Part shown: piece after piece, positions 8,303 through 15,199 of the stretch
Numbering within the stretch: the stretch's first letter is position 1
Layout: each line of letters opens with the position of its first letter
The notes under the pieces: model-generated
Told to the model about the DNA's origin: nothing
Database searches by the model: none
What the model saw: only the letters and a program-made list of their open reading frames with translations
Position numbers and translations under genes: made by a program
DNA from: Vulcanimicrobiota bacterium
Lineage (GTDB): Bacteria > Eremiobacterota > Eremiobacteria > Baltobacterales > Baltobacteraceae
Reading direction: 5' to 3'
DNA length: 19,526 bases
NCBI GenBank assembly: GCA_028287545.1
Contig: JAQBPL010000243.1
Location: 1-19,526, forward strand

Positions 8303-8364
8303 GGGGCTGGAACGAGCGCGCATTTCGGCAACCATGCTCCGACGATACGCGCGCGGGGAAGCCG

Positions 8365-8393
8365 CGATGTGGGGATTTCCCCAAGGTGAAGGT
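8365..8393 (-). promoter_or_regulatory. Palindromic regulatory repeat, copy 2
   Basis: This is the second copy of the 29-bp repeat, with the perfect inverted repeat TGGGGA-TT-TCCCCA at 8370-8383. It lies just past the integrase stop and 63 bases before the GTG of the small exported protein. TATCGT, a partial match to a -10 element, sits on the minus strand exactly 17 bases beyond ACATCG, as in copy 1. It probably drives or controls the exported-protein pair. Confidence 0.6.
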
Positions 8394-8398
8394 AGGCG

Positions 8399-9547
8399 CT
8401 ATGAGCCTTCGACGCGCCGGGGTTTGCCTTCGAGTAGGTCACCGAGCCGGTCGATTGCGTCGCGTTGCACGTCGGACAGCAGGTGGGCGTAGGTCGCCAG
8501 AGTCACATTCGGATTTGAATGCCCTAGAATCCCCGCAGTGGTCCGCACGTCGACACCGCCAACGAGCAACGTCGTTGCTGCCGTATGGCGGGCGTCGTGT
8601 AGCCGTGTCGACGAGATGCCGGCGCTCCGCGCGATCTCGCGGTGCGCGATTGTCGCCGCGCTCGGCTTGATGCGCCCGCCGAGAGGATCCGCGAACACCG
8701 CGTCTTCGTCGGCGTAGGCACTTCCCGCAGCGAGCTTTTCCGCCGCCTGAAATGCGCGCTGGCGCCGACAAGCCTCGAGCGCCATCCGGCTAAGCGGCAC
8801 GGTACGGATGCGATCCGTCTTCGTGCCCTTCATCGACAAGCCGGTCCGAGTCTCCGAATAACTCGCTCGGATGGTCACCGTCTTCGCGTCAAGGTCAACG
8901 TCGGACCATGAGAGCGCGCACAGCTCACCGCGTCGGGCTCCGAGCGCGAAGGCGAGCGCGACGAATGGCCCCCAGCGGGTATCTGCGGCGGCGGCGAGGA
9001 CACGCGTAACTTCGTCGATGGAAAGCGACTTCGCATTTGAGCGCGCGACCGTGGGTGCCTTCACGATCGAGGCGACATTCTGGGACACGAGTTGCATATT
9101 CATGGCCCAGCGCAACGCCCCGGAAAGGAGTGCGTGTGCGTGCCGGACGGTTTTTGCGGACAGCGCGCGTTCCTTGCGCCCCCCCTTAGCGAGCAGCGTA
9201 GCCTGCCAATCGAGGATGTGCGGCGCCTTGAGTTTCGCGAGCGCGATAACGCCGAGGTGCGGCCTGATGTACTGAGATTCGAGCTCCCCGTACCGCTCGA
9301 CGGTCTTTTCTCCGCAACGCTGCGTCGATGCTTTCAAGTACCGCGCGAGAAGTTGCGCGACGGTCACGCGATCGGGTACGAGGTCAATCCCGCGATCGCG
9401 CGCGGCCAGAGCCTCGCGTTCCGATCGTTCTGCCTCCTTGCGGCTAGCAAACGTCCCGAGCGTTTTCCGCCGTCGCTTTCCGCTGGCGTCAGGATCGAGG
9501 TCGATCAATACGGCCCACTTGCCGCTCTTGCGCTTGTAGACGCTCAT
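8399..9547 (-). CDS. int: Tyrosine recombinase / phage integrase
   Basis: The 382-aa protein has the normal length for the family. An N-terminal arm-binding domain (about 1-50, VYKRKSGKWAVLIDLD and GTFASRKEAE) is followed by a core-binding SAM-like domain (about 62-160) and the catalytic domain (175-375). Expected catalytic residues are all visible: Arg205 in GARRGEL, Lys243 in the beta hairpin, His317-x-x-Arg320 in LHDARHT, His343 in LGHSN, and the nucleophile Tyr353 in TYAHL. It should catalyse integration and excision between the tRNA-Glu att sites. Its start overlaps the stop of the 248-aa gene (ATGA, 9544-9547). Unusually, it lies mid-element, about 7 kb from either att site, rather than beside one. 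Confidence 0.95.
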   Translation of the reverse strand: MSVYKRKSGKWAVLIDLDPDASGKRRRKTLGTFASRKEAERSEREALAARDRGIDLVPDRVTVAQLLARYLKASTQRCGEKTVERYGELESQYIRPHLGVIALAKLKAPHILDWQATLLAKGGRKERALSAKTVRHAHALLSGALRWAMNMQLVSQNVASIVKAPTVARSNAKSLSIDEVTRVLAAAADTRWGPFVALAFALGARRGELCALSWSDVDLDAKTVTIRASYSETRTGLSMKGTKTDRIRTVPLSRMALEACRRQRAFQAAEKLAAGSAYADEDAVFADPLGGRIKPSAATIAHREIARSAGISSTRLHDARHTAATTLLVGGVDVRTTAGILGHSNPNVTLATYAHLLSDVQRDAIDRLGDLLEGKPRRVEGS

Positions 9548-10290
9548 CCTGCAACCCTCAACGAAGGAGGTTCTGGCTTAACTCTCTTGAGCCACATGCT
9601 CGCGAGGAGTGCGATGACACCGCTGGCTTCTTGCATTTCTCGCTCAAGGGACGCGGTGCTTCGATGCGCGCTCTCCACCAAGGACCAGAGAGGTACGAGT
9701 TCGTCCGCAAGATCGTGGGGACGCGAAGGCAATGACGGCAATTTGCCCGAGGGCCGCCAAGCATCGCGCGCCGCTTCGTCAATCTTCGCGGAACGGCCGG
9801 TGCTGCGCGCGTCATGATCGTCGAGAACGTGTCGGCGTCGGACCAGGCCCAGCGCCTCGTTGTCTGAACCGAAGATCGCCGCAACGTACTGGCACGCGAG
9901 CGTGTAACGACTGCGCTTCCACAGCGCATGGATCAGCACGAGCGCGTGTCGGTGGTAGCCCACCGAGCCTAGTCCGAAGACCCAATCAGCATTAATTGCG
10001 CGCAGCGTACGTCGAACGAGATCGGGTGTCGGCGCACGACCTGCAAGCCAGCGGTCTATGTGCCGGCGCCAGGTTCTTGCGGCATCTCCTCCGCGGTCAC
10101 GGCTCGCGACGTAATCGGCGAGCGCGTAGCTGTCGAGCGTCCCGCGCCAGTCGGCGAAAGGTCGCTCGGGATCATACGCCCACGGCCTCACGAACGCGCG
10201 CGTGTCGGCGCGTGCCTTGAGAGCCCCGACGAGATGCAACGGCCATCGAGCCGCGACGTAACTCCTCTGTGCGGCGCTGATCTGCGGCAT
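9544..10290 (-). CDS. Unknown 248-aa protein translationally coupled to integrase
   Basis: I do not recognise this protein. It is 248 aa, basic and Trp-rich in its first half (WPLHLVG, RPWAYDPERPFADWRG, TWRRHIDRWLAG), then helical, with a hydrophobic helix near the C-terminus (about 225-235, VIALLASMWLKRV). It has no signal peptide and no obvious catalytic motif. It is the first gene of the leftward arm, preceded by AAGGAT 9-14 bases upstream of the ATG, and its stop overlaps the integrase start by four bases. A stoichiometric or regulatory link with integrase is a fair inference: directionality factor, integrase partner or repressor. Confidence 0.75.
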   Translation of the reverse strand: MPQISAAQRSYVAARWPLHLVGALKARADTRAFVRPWAYDPERPFADWRGTLDSYALADYVASRDRGGDAARTWRRHIDRWLAGRAPTPDLVRRTLRAINADWVFGLGSVGYHRHALVLIHALWKRSRYTLACQYVAAIFGSDNEALGLVRRRHVLDDHDARSTGRSAKIDEAARDAWRPSGKLPSLPSRPHDLADELVPLWSLVESAHRSTASLEREMQEASGVIALLASMWLKRVKPEPPSLRVAG

Positions 10291-10354
10291 AGGACCCTAT
10301 CCTTCTTTGCGGCCCTTCCGTTCCCTCTACTCCTTTCGCTATCTTCAAGGAACG
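10291..10354. promoter_or_regulatory. Divergent switch region between the two gene arms
   Basis: Only 64 bp separate the leftward integrase arm from the rightward replication arm. The plus strand is almost pure pyrimidine with short purine breaks, giving several AGGAG/AAGGG-like stretches on the minus strand. AAGGAA at 10348-10353 serves the XRE gene. Both divergent promoters must lie here or inside the flanking genes, but I find no convincing -35/-10 pair. The XRE protein is the obvious candidate to bind here. Confidence 0.5.
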
Positions 10355-10600
10355 ATGAGCAATACTCTATGGATGACCCGCCTTCGAGCGGTGAGAGAGA
10401 GCGCGGGCCTCAGTCAGGACGAGATGGCGCGGCGAATCGGGATCAGCGATTCGCTCCTTCGTCAATTGGAAACCGGCCGCACCACGCCCACGCCGCGCGT
10501 GGCGCAGATTCTAAAGCAAACCCTCGGGGAGTCGGCGGATCGACTCTTGCAGCCGGTCGACCTGGGACGCCTTCCGAAGGTCCCGGCGGCGCGCGTCTGA
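10355..10600 (+). CDS. XRE-family (Cro/CI-type) transcriptional regulator
   Basis: The protein is 81 aa. Residues 8-58 form the classic five-helix XRE domain: LRAVRESAGLSQDEMARRIG, then SDSLLRQLETG as the recognition-helix region and the VAQILKQTLG helix. The ATG at 10355 is chosen because AAGGAA precedes it; upstream ATGs lack a site. As a small one-domain protein at a divergent junction it probably sets the balance between the integrase arm and the replication arm. Its TGA overlaps the next ATG (TGATG, 10598-10602). Confidence 0.9.
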   Translation: MSNTLWMTRLRAVRESAGLSQDEMARRIGISDSLLRQLETGRTTPTPRVAQILKQTLGESADRLLQPVDLGRLPKVPAARV

Positions 10601-10806
10601 TGGAGCAGTCTTCTCGCGAATGCAGGACGTTGACTGTTCCCGAAGTCGCTGCCGCGCTTGGCGTGGGCCTGCGAACAGCGTACGCGGCTATCCACGAACG
10701 AACGGTTCCGTCGATTCAGATAGGGAGACGAATCGTTGTACCGCGGGACGCCTTCGAGGCTTTCCTGTCCAACGCCGGACGGGTCCCCGAGACGCGGCTG
10801 CGATGA
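10600..10806 (+). CDS. Excisionase-like winged-helix (HTH_17) protein
   Basis: This 68-aa protein matches the excisionase/MerR-like small DNA-binding fold: LTVPEVAAALGVGLRTAYAA (11-30) as the helix-turn-helix, then VPSIQIGRRIVVPRDAFEAFL (36-56) as the wing and closing helix. Such proteins act as recombination directionality factors or small regulators. With an integrase and paired arm sites in the element, a role in excision is likely but not proven. It overlaps the regulator gene upstream and the next start codon (ATGA, 10803-10806). Confidence 0.85.
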   Translation: MEQSSRECRTLTVPEVAAALGVGLRTAYAAIHERTVPSIQIGRRIVVPRDAFEAFLSNAGRVPETRLR

Positions 10807-10871
10807 AGGCCGCGCTGCCCGGCGCAGAATGCGGGCAACGCGGCGAGTCAACAAAGGCGGCGCGGTCGTGA
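10803..10871 (+). CDS. Possible 22-aa coupling ORF
   Basis: This is a 22-codon ORF whose ATG overlaps the excisionase stop (ATGA) and whose TGA overlaps the next GTG (GTGA, 10868-10871). There are no recognisable features. Its only support is that it fills the gap in an otherwise unbroken stop/start chain, so it may pass ribosomes from the excisionase gene toward the replication gene. Confidence 0.25.
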   Translation: MKAALPGAECGQRGESTKAARS

Positions 10872-11008
10872 CGAAATCCGCGCGCCGCTTGAAGGCGCAA
10901 CCCTTTCGTTCGATCGCCGGGCAACGCCCCTCCCGTCGTCGCGACCCTCGGTTCGGCCGTGGCGTGGTCCGAGCGCGTCGGAGTCAGCGCGTGAGGCGCG
11001 CTGCGTGA
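10868..11008 (+). CDS. Possible 46-aa arginine-rich protein
   Basis: The GTG-started ORF encodes 46 aa, about a third of them Arg, with no acidic residue except Asp near the middle. If real it would bind nucleic acid. It overlaps the previous stop and the following GTG start (GTGA, 11005-11008). High Arg content is also what chance reading frames in GC-rich DNA look like, so support is mainly positional. Confidence 0.3.
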   Translation: MTKSARRLKAQPFRSIAGQRPSRRRDPRFGRGVVRARRSQRVRRAA

Positions 11009-12684
11009 ACTCGCAGCACAACAGCCAGCTTCCGGCCGACGCCAAAGGTGAGCCGCACGCGCGAGTCTCGCGCTCTGATTTCGCGTGGGTAACACTGCCG
11101 GACAAGGCTCGGCGCCTCACGCCGCAAGAATTTCTCGTCCGTTGCGTGCTGCGGTCATTCGACGATCCGAGCCGGCCCGGTGAATGCTACCCGTCTATCC
11201 CCACGATCGGCGACCTCGTTCTGGCAATCCCGCCGAGCGGGAAGCCCGACTACAAACACGTCCGCTCCGTCATCCAATCGCTCGAGAAAAAAGGCGCGAT
11301 CCGCGTCGAGCATCGCGCCGGGCCGAAGGCGACGCACCGCTTCTTCTTCTGCAACCCCCCGGGTACAGAGTACCCCCGGGTACAGAATACCCCGGGTAAT
11401 GAGGGGCCGACGCCGCCTGACGACGACGGGGGGGTATCCTCTACCCCCTCCCCCCCGGGTACAGAGTCCCCCGAACCCCGGGTAGCCAGTACCCCCCGAT
11501 CAGACCAAGGATCAAACCATAAATCAAACCAGGTTGATCCGCCTTCGGCGCGAGCCGATGACGCTGCCGCGTCACCGCTCGTTCCCGATGACTTGCTTAC
11601 GCAAGAACGAAACGACGCCGGCACGCAACCCGCCCTCTTGGCCGTCGACGTCACGGCAAGGCACGATGCGGACGGCATTGAGGAGGGTGGCAAGCCGAGC
11701 CGCAAGGCCAAGAGCCAACGTCCTCGCAAGGAAAAGCGCGACCGCCCCGACACGGCGTGGGTCGCACCGCTCGAGGCCGCCTTTCAGCCGTTGCTGGACC
11801 GCTCGATCACCATAGATAGCACCGACGATCGGATGATCGTTGCACGAGCCTTCGTCCATCAGTTCGGCAACTGCAAAGCGAACGAGTCGAAGAACCGAGA
11901 GAAGGCCGCTGGCGTCGCGACCGCACTGGTGGGCATCGGTCTTGAAGCGGCGCGAAAGAAAGAGTATGCCGGGCTCACCGTTCGCATGTTCTTCAAGGCC
12001 GCTAAAAAACGGTTCGAGTTCGGTGAGCAGAAGCCGTTCTTCAAGCCGTGGGAAGCCCTCGGTTTTCTCTCCTTCGTTGAAGGCGACGAGCCCGGCCAGC
12101 GCAGACCGCCCTGGGCGCCAGCCGAACCGGAAAGGCGGGCGACGTTCTGGGAAATCAAAAAGGCGACGTTGCCGCCGGATGAGTACGAAGCGCTGCGCGC
12201 AAAGATTACAGCGCGGGCCATGGCTCAGCGCGCCCAAGATGAAGCAGACGCGCCGCGCTACTCGGAGAACGACGACCCCGACGAGGGAGAAGTCGCTGCG
12301 ATCACAGCGGGCGACGGAAAGCCGCAATGGGTGCGGGAGATCGAAGCGTTCGAGATTCGCCTCGCTCGCGCGCCGCTGCACATGCTCACGCTGGAAGGCG
12401 GCGACCGCGGGCGCCTCGGTGCGCTTCACGCGCTCCTTTTCTGCGCGGTCGATTGGGACGACGAAGATGCGACCACGCGACAGGGGCAGCGTTGTGCCGG
12501 AAAACTCGAACCGCTCTGCTCTGCCCTCCGCGACCTTGATCGGTCGTTCACCGTCGCCGACTACTGCGCCACCGCCGTCGCTCTCCTCGATGAATCCGGC
12601 GCGACAAGCGTCACCGTCGAACAGGTCGCCGATGCAATTCTGAGTCGCCTTGGCCCAGTAGCCGTACAGGCCGGTGCATCGTGA
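11005..12684 (+). CDS. Replication initiator-like protein with internal origin repeats
   Basis: The protein is 559 aa, starting at GTG 11005 with a GTGAGG stretch about 12 bases upstream. Residues about 36-110 form a winged-helix domain of the kind found in phage and plasmid replication initiators (LTPQEFLVRCVLRSF, YPSIPTIGDLV, HVRSVIQSLEKKGAIRVEHR). Residues 118-180 are a Pro/Gly/Ser-rich linker encoded by two DNA repeat families (11357-11493 and 11499-11531). A basic stretch (about 230-248) and a long helical C-terminus follow, which would suit partner or helicase-loader contacts. Origin repeats inside the initiator gene recall lambda O. No helicase or primase motif is seen, so host factors would be recruited. 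It lies mid-chain in the rightward arm. Confidence 0.75.
   Translation: MNSQHNSQLPADAKGEPHARVSRSDFAWVTLPDKARRLTPQEFLVRCVLRSFDDPSRPGECYPSIPTIGDLVLAIPPSGKPDYKHVRSVIQSLEKKGAIRVEHRAGPKATHRFFFCNPPGTEYPRVQNTPGNEGPTPPDDDGGVSSTPSPPGTESPEPRVASTPRSDQGSNHKSNQVDPPSARADDAAASPLVPDDLLTQERNDAGTQPALLAVDVTARHDADGIEEGGKPSRKAKSQRPRKEKRDRPDTAWVAPLEAAFQPLLDRSITIDSTDDRMIVARAFVHQFGNCKANESKNREKAAGVATALVGIGLEAARKKEYAGLTVRMFFKAAKKRFEFGEQKPFFKPWEALGFLSFVEGDEPGQRRPPWAPAEPERRATFWEIKKATLPPDEYEALRAKITARAMAQRAQDEADAPRYSENDDPDEGEVAAITAGDGKPQWVREIEAFEIRLARAPLHMLTLEGGDRGRLGALHALLFCAVDWDDEDATTRQGQRCAGKLEPLCSALRDLDRSFTVADYCATAVALLDESGATSVTVEQVADAILSRLGPVAVQAGAS
11357..11493 (+). repeat. GC-rich iteron-like repeats inside the initiator gene
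   Basis: Five related units are visible, with consensus CCCCGGGTACAGAGTAC: 11357, 11374 (exactly 17 bp later), 11390 (partial), 11453 and 11476 (degenerate). Each full unit contains the inverted repeat GGGTAC-AGA-GTACCC with the C run that follows. A further inverted repeat, GGGGGTAT...TACCCCC-like, lies at about 11429-11447 between the two groups. These are likely initiator-binding sites, inferred from the lambda-O arrangement. Confidence 0.65.
11499..11531 (+). repeat. Three 12-bp AT-richer tandem repeats beside the iterons
   Basis: ATCAGACCA (11499), ATCAAACCA (11511) and ATCAAACCA (11523) recur at an exact 12-bp period, followed by the inverted form GGTTGAT. The 42 bp from 11499 are about 60% A+T, far above the surroundings. 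The position directly after the iterons fits an unwinding element. The same nonamer reappears at 14002-14010. Confidence 0.55.
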
Positions 12685-13046
12685 ACGGGCAGCTCGACTT
12701 GTTCGCGGCGTCGTCGGTGACGCGCGCCCGGCAATGTCGGGAGCGCGTGCTAGACGCGGTGGAGTCGGCTAACGCAGCATACCTCGACACGCTGCGCGAC
12801 CTCGCCGTTGAGATCGCGCGGCGCCAGGGGACCGTCAGCATCGACGACGTCCGCGACGAGATGCCGGTGCGGAACGTGCCACTGCCGAGCGAGGTGGGGA
12901 TCGACAGCCGGATAATGGGCTCGGTCTTTCGGAGCGCGGCGTTCGTGGCGATCGGGCAACAGCCGACCCGCCGAGCCGAACGAATCGCGCGGTCGGGGGC
13001 CGGCGCCTCGCACGTCACGACGTACCGACTGCGCGGTGTCGCATGA
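12681..13046 (+). CDS. Small winged-helix-like protein with a beta-clamp-binding motif
   Basis: The protein is 121 aa. Residues 4-8 are QLDLF, an exact fit to the pentapeptide that docks proteins on the bacterial beta sliding clamp, placed at an exposed N-terminus. Helices follow (about 14-48), then a DNA-binding-like segment (GTVSIDDVRDEM, RIMGSVFRSAAFVAIGQQPTRR) and a short strand (HVTTYRL), a build seen in small phage replication or regulatory proteins. I infer a factor that brings the clamp or replisome to the element or modulates it. The GTG start overlaps the initiator stop (GTGA, 12681-12684), consistent with a replication role. Confidence 0.75.
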   Translation: MNGQLDLFAASSVTRARQCRERVLDAVESANAAYLDTLRDLAVEIARRQGTVSIDDVRDEMPVRNVPLPSEVGIDSRIMGSVFRSAAFVAIGQQPTRRAERIARSGAGASHVTTYRLRGVA

Positions 13047-13336
13047 CCCGCACTCCGTTCCCGACCCTGCGCCGCGTGACCGCGTGCGCGAAAGCTGCTC
13101 GGTGCCAGTGCCGCGCTCGCGGCGTCGTGACGGTTCGCGGGTACGGCCGGGCGATGGTCGCGTTCTACCGCGATCGACTCAGCGAACGCGTGAGCGGCGG
13201 CTACACCAGCGGCGGCCCGAACGGGCGCCTCTCCCCGGACGACTTCGCGACCGAGGCGATGCAAGCCGTTCTCGTCCCCGCGTTCGCGCTGGCGGTGGAG
13301 CTCGCGTCCCCGACTGCACCCGAGGCCGCGGCGTGA
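13043..13336 (+). CDS. Unknown 97-aa protein
   Basis: I do not recognise it. The first third is basic with three cysteines (15, 21, 23), perhaps half of a metal site. A Gly/Ser/Asp segment follows (about 50-65, SGGYTSGGPNGRLSPDDF), then a hydrophobic helix (about 68-88). Its ATG overlaps the upstream stop (ATGA) and its TGA overlaps the next start. Chain position is the main support. Confidence 0.6.
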   Translation: MTRTPFPTLRRVTACAKAARCQCRARGVVTVRGYGRAMVAFYRDRLSERVSGGYTSGGPNGRLSPDDFATEAMQAVLVPAFALAVELASPTAPEAAA

Positions 13337-13713
13337 TGCGCGAGCGTCGCCGTCCCGATCCGGCCCGGTCGGGATCAGCGCGCGGGCGGATCGCAGCGTT
13401 CGACCAACTTCGCGCGCAGGTCGCGCTCGAGAACGCGGCGGCGCAGGGGCGCGCGGACGCCCGGCTCCGCGGCTTGATCGAGGCGTTCGAGCGGAACCGC
13501 AGCCGAGATACCGCGGTCGCGCTGATCGAAGCGTCGTGGCCGATCAGCATTCCCGACGAGCAGCGCCCGCGGTGCCGCAATCACTGGTGCGGCCGGCGCA
13601 TGGCCGTGGACCGCTTCTTCAGCGGGTTCGCTTGGCGTTGCCGCGTCGGACACACAGCCCGCCCGATCGACCCGCTCAAGGTCGCCGATTTCATCCGAGC
13701 GCATCGCGCATGA
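13336..13713 (+). CDS. Unknown 125-aa protein with a C-terminal zinc-ribbon-like motif
   Basis: A basic start is followed by a long helix (about 17-66) and a compact C-terminal cluster, Cys80-x4-Cys85 and Cys102-x3-His106, with conserved-looking aromatics between (FFSGFAWRC). This looks like a small zinc-binding, probably nucleic-acid-binding, module. ATG 13336 overlaps the previous stop (TGATG). An in-frame GTG at 13333 would instead give the four-base overlap seen elsewhere in the chain. Family unknown. Confidence 0.65.
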   Translation: MRERRRPDPARSGSARGRIAAFDQLRAQVALENAAAQGRADARLRGLIEAFERNRSRDTAVALIEASWPISIPDEQRPRCRNHWCGRRMAVDRFFSGFAWRCRVGHTARPIDPLKVADFIRAHRA

Positions 13714-14033
13714 TACGCAGGCCACTCGACGGACCGCCGTCGATCGACCTCTTTTCCGAAGCGCGCTGCCTGCTCGAAGTCGTCGGCCCGCTGACCGATA
13801 CGAAGTTCACCTATTTGGCGGAGTGTGGGCGCGTCTTCGACCTGCGCGTTGCGCTCGACGCTTCGGACGGCGAGTACCTTGCTGGGAAAGCCGCGCACTT
13901 CCGGCACTTGATCGATTCGGCGCTGCGCGACCCCGACAAGCTCGCGTATTTGCTCGCGTCGTCTGAGTTCTACGACGTCGAGTCGACCAGCTCGGCACCT
14001 GATCAAACCACCAACGATGGAGAAGCACTGTGA
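13710..14033 (+). CDS. Unknown 107-aa acidic protein
   Basis: I do not recognise it. It is acidic and mostly helical after a basic start, with a short PPSIDLFSEA segment at 9-18 that weakly resembles a clamp-binding peptide but lacks its Gln. It overlaps the genes on both sides (ATGA at 13710-13713, GTGA at 14030-14033), and GGAGAAG within its 3' end serves as the ribosome-binding site of the next gene. Confidence 0.65.
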   Translation: MIRRPLDGPPSIDLFSEARCLLEVVGPLTDTKFTYLAECGRVFDLRVALDASDGEYLAGKAAHFRHLIDSALRDPDKLAYLLASSEFYDVESTSSAPDQTTNDGEAL

Positions 14034-14680
14034 CCGAGAGCCCCTATCCCCGAGTCCCGGAAGACGCAGCGGTCGCCATCCGCGACGTTCAGGATCTTCG
14101 CGAAACCGCCGACGCGCAGAAGTCCGGCGTCATCGCCCGCGCAGTCGCGGACGTTGAGGGCCACGGCACCACGAAGGTCGCGCTGCACGCAGACGGCCTT
14201 GGAATGGTCATCGTCCGCGGCAGCAAGAGCAGCGGCGGCGATCGGGGCGTGCTGGCCCCCGACGACATTCGACACGACCTCTCCCTTCAAGGCCGCCTCA
14301 TCGCGCAGTTCGGCGAAGCGCTCAAAGGCCGGTTCCTTCGCCAGTTGACGCGCGACGAGCTGCGCGAGCTCCGCCGGCAACGCTATGTCGAAGACCGGCT
14401 CATGCGCGAGTTGGAAGCCCTCGATCCCGTGAAGGCTGGGTTCCTGCGCGCCGCCGCGTCGTTCTACGACGAGCGCCTTCGAACGAACCACGTCGCCGCG
14501 CGCCTCGCCTCGGCGCGGGCCGTGTTCGGAATCGCGCTTGGCTCCCCCGCGCCCGGCGCTGATCCGTTCGGAGGGATCACCGTGCCGGACGACCCCACCA
14601 TGTCGACCGCGGACAGAGCGCTCGCGGTGATCGCAGCCCTGCGCGCAACGAGCGACGTCGCGGACGAGGGCCGCCCGTGA
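14030..14680 (+). CDS. Unknown 216-aa helical protein, last gene of the rightward chain
   Basis: The 216-aa protein has a GTG start with GGAGAAG (14019-14025) five bases upstream, one of the clearer ribosome-binding sites here. The central region (about 80-150) is strongly helical and charged (SLQGRLIAQFGEALKGRFLRQLTRDELRELRRQR). An Ala-rich helix and a flexible Pro/Asp/Gly-rich segment follow, then a short C-terminal helix. No catalytic motif or membrane segment is seen. As the last gene coupled to a replication module it may be a replication, partition or regulatory accessory, but I cannot assign it. Confidence 0.7.
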   Translation: MTESPYPRVPEDAAVAIRDVQDLRETADAQKSGVIARAVADVEGHGTTKVALHADGLGMVIVRGSKSSGGDRGVLAPDDIRHDLSLQGRLIAQFGEALKGRFLRQLTRDELRELRRQRYVEDRLMRELEALDPVKAGFLRAAASFYDERLRTNHVAARLASARAVFGIALGSPAPGADPFGGITVPDDPTMSTADRALAVIAALRATSDVADEGRP

Positions 14681-15199
14681 TCTGGCTCCCAGCGCACAGC
14701 GGCGCGCGAGGCTCCCTGCACACGCACGCGTGACACACACACGCGCGCGTACAGACCCCCTCCCCCTTCATAGGGGTCACCCATTCTGCGCCTGCTGTTG
14801 CATCCAGGAACGAGGTGCCTGGACGTGATCGAGAGGGCGGCCGGTCGGGTCGCGCTGACTTGCGGTGCCCGAGCCGTGGCTTTCCGACCGCATCCGCATG
14901 GCAATTTCGGCGTCTGCCGTGGCGTGTCTGCTACCGGGTTTTTTCAGCGAATTTTCGGGCGGGGTGTGCTGGGAAATGATTCATGCATATCTCAACCCCG
15001 CGGATCCGGGGGGATCGGGTTGCCGGTATCCCCGGGCGGCCGGCAGCGCGCGGCGGGCGTGGAGCGTGGGCGCGCGACGGTCTGCGCGTGGGCGGGGACG
15101 CCGCGGGCGACCGGGCGCCAAGGCTTCACCGTGCGAGCGACCTAGCGCGCTCGGATCGACGCTGGGTGGGCTGGTCGGGAAGGGCTGTTGCGGCGAAGC
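14681..15199. other. 519-bp stretch without a supported gene
   Basis: The stretch lies between the rightward chain and the convergent regulator gene. It contains an alternating purine-pyrimidine run (14717-14732 and 14733-14753, CACGCACGCG then ACACACACGCGCGCG), a GACCCC/GGGGTC inverted repeat (14754-14759, 14773-14778) without a T tract, and a TTTTTT run near 14940. Open frames exist on the plus strand but lack ribosome-binding sites and natural-looking protein composition. Confidence 0.5.

Noticed and set aside
11357..11493. Repeat cluster as a CRISPR array
   Set aside because: The units are short, directly abutting or irregularly spaced, lie inside an open frame, and have no unique spacers of constant length or cas genes.
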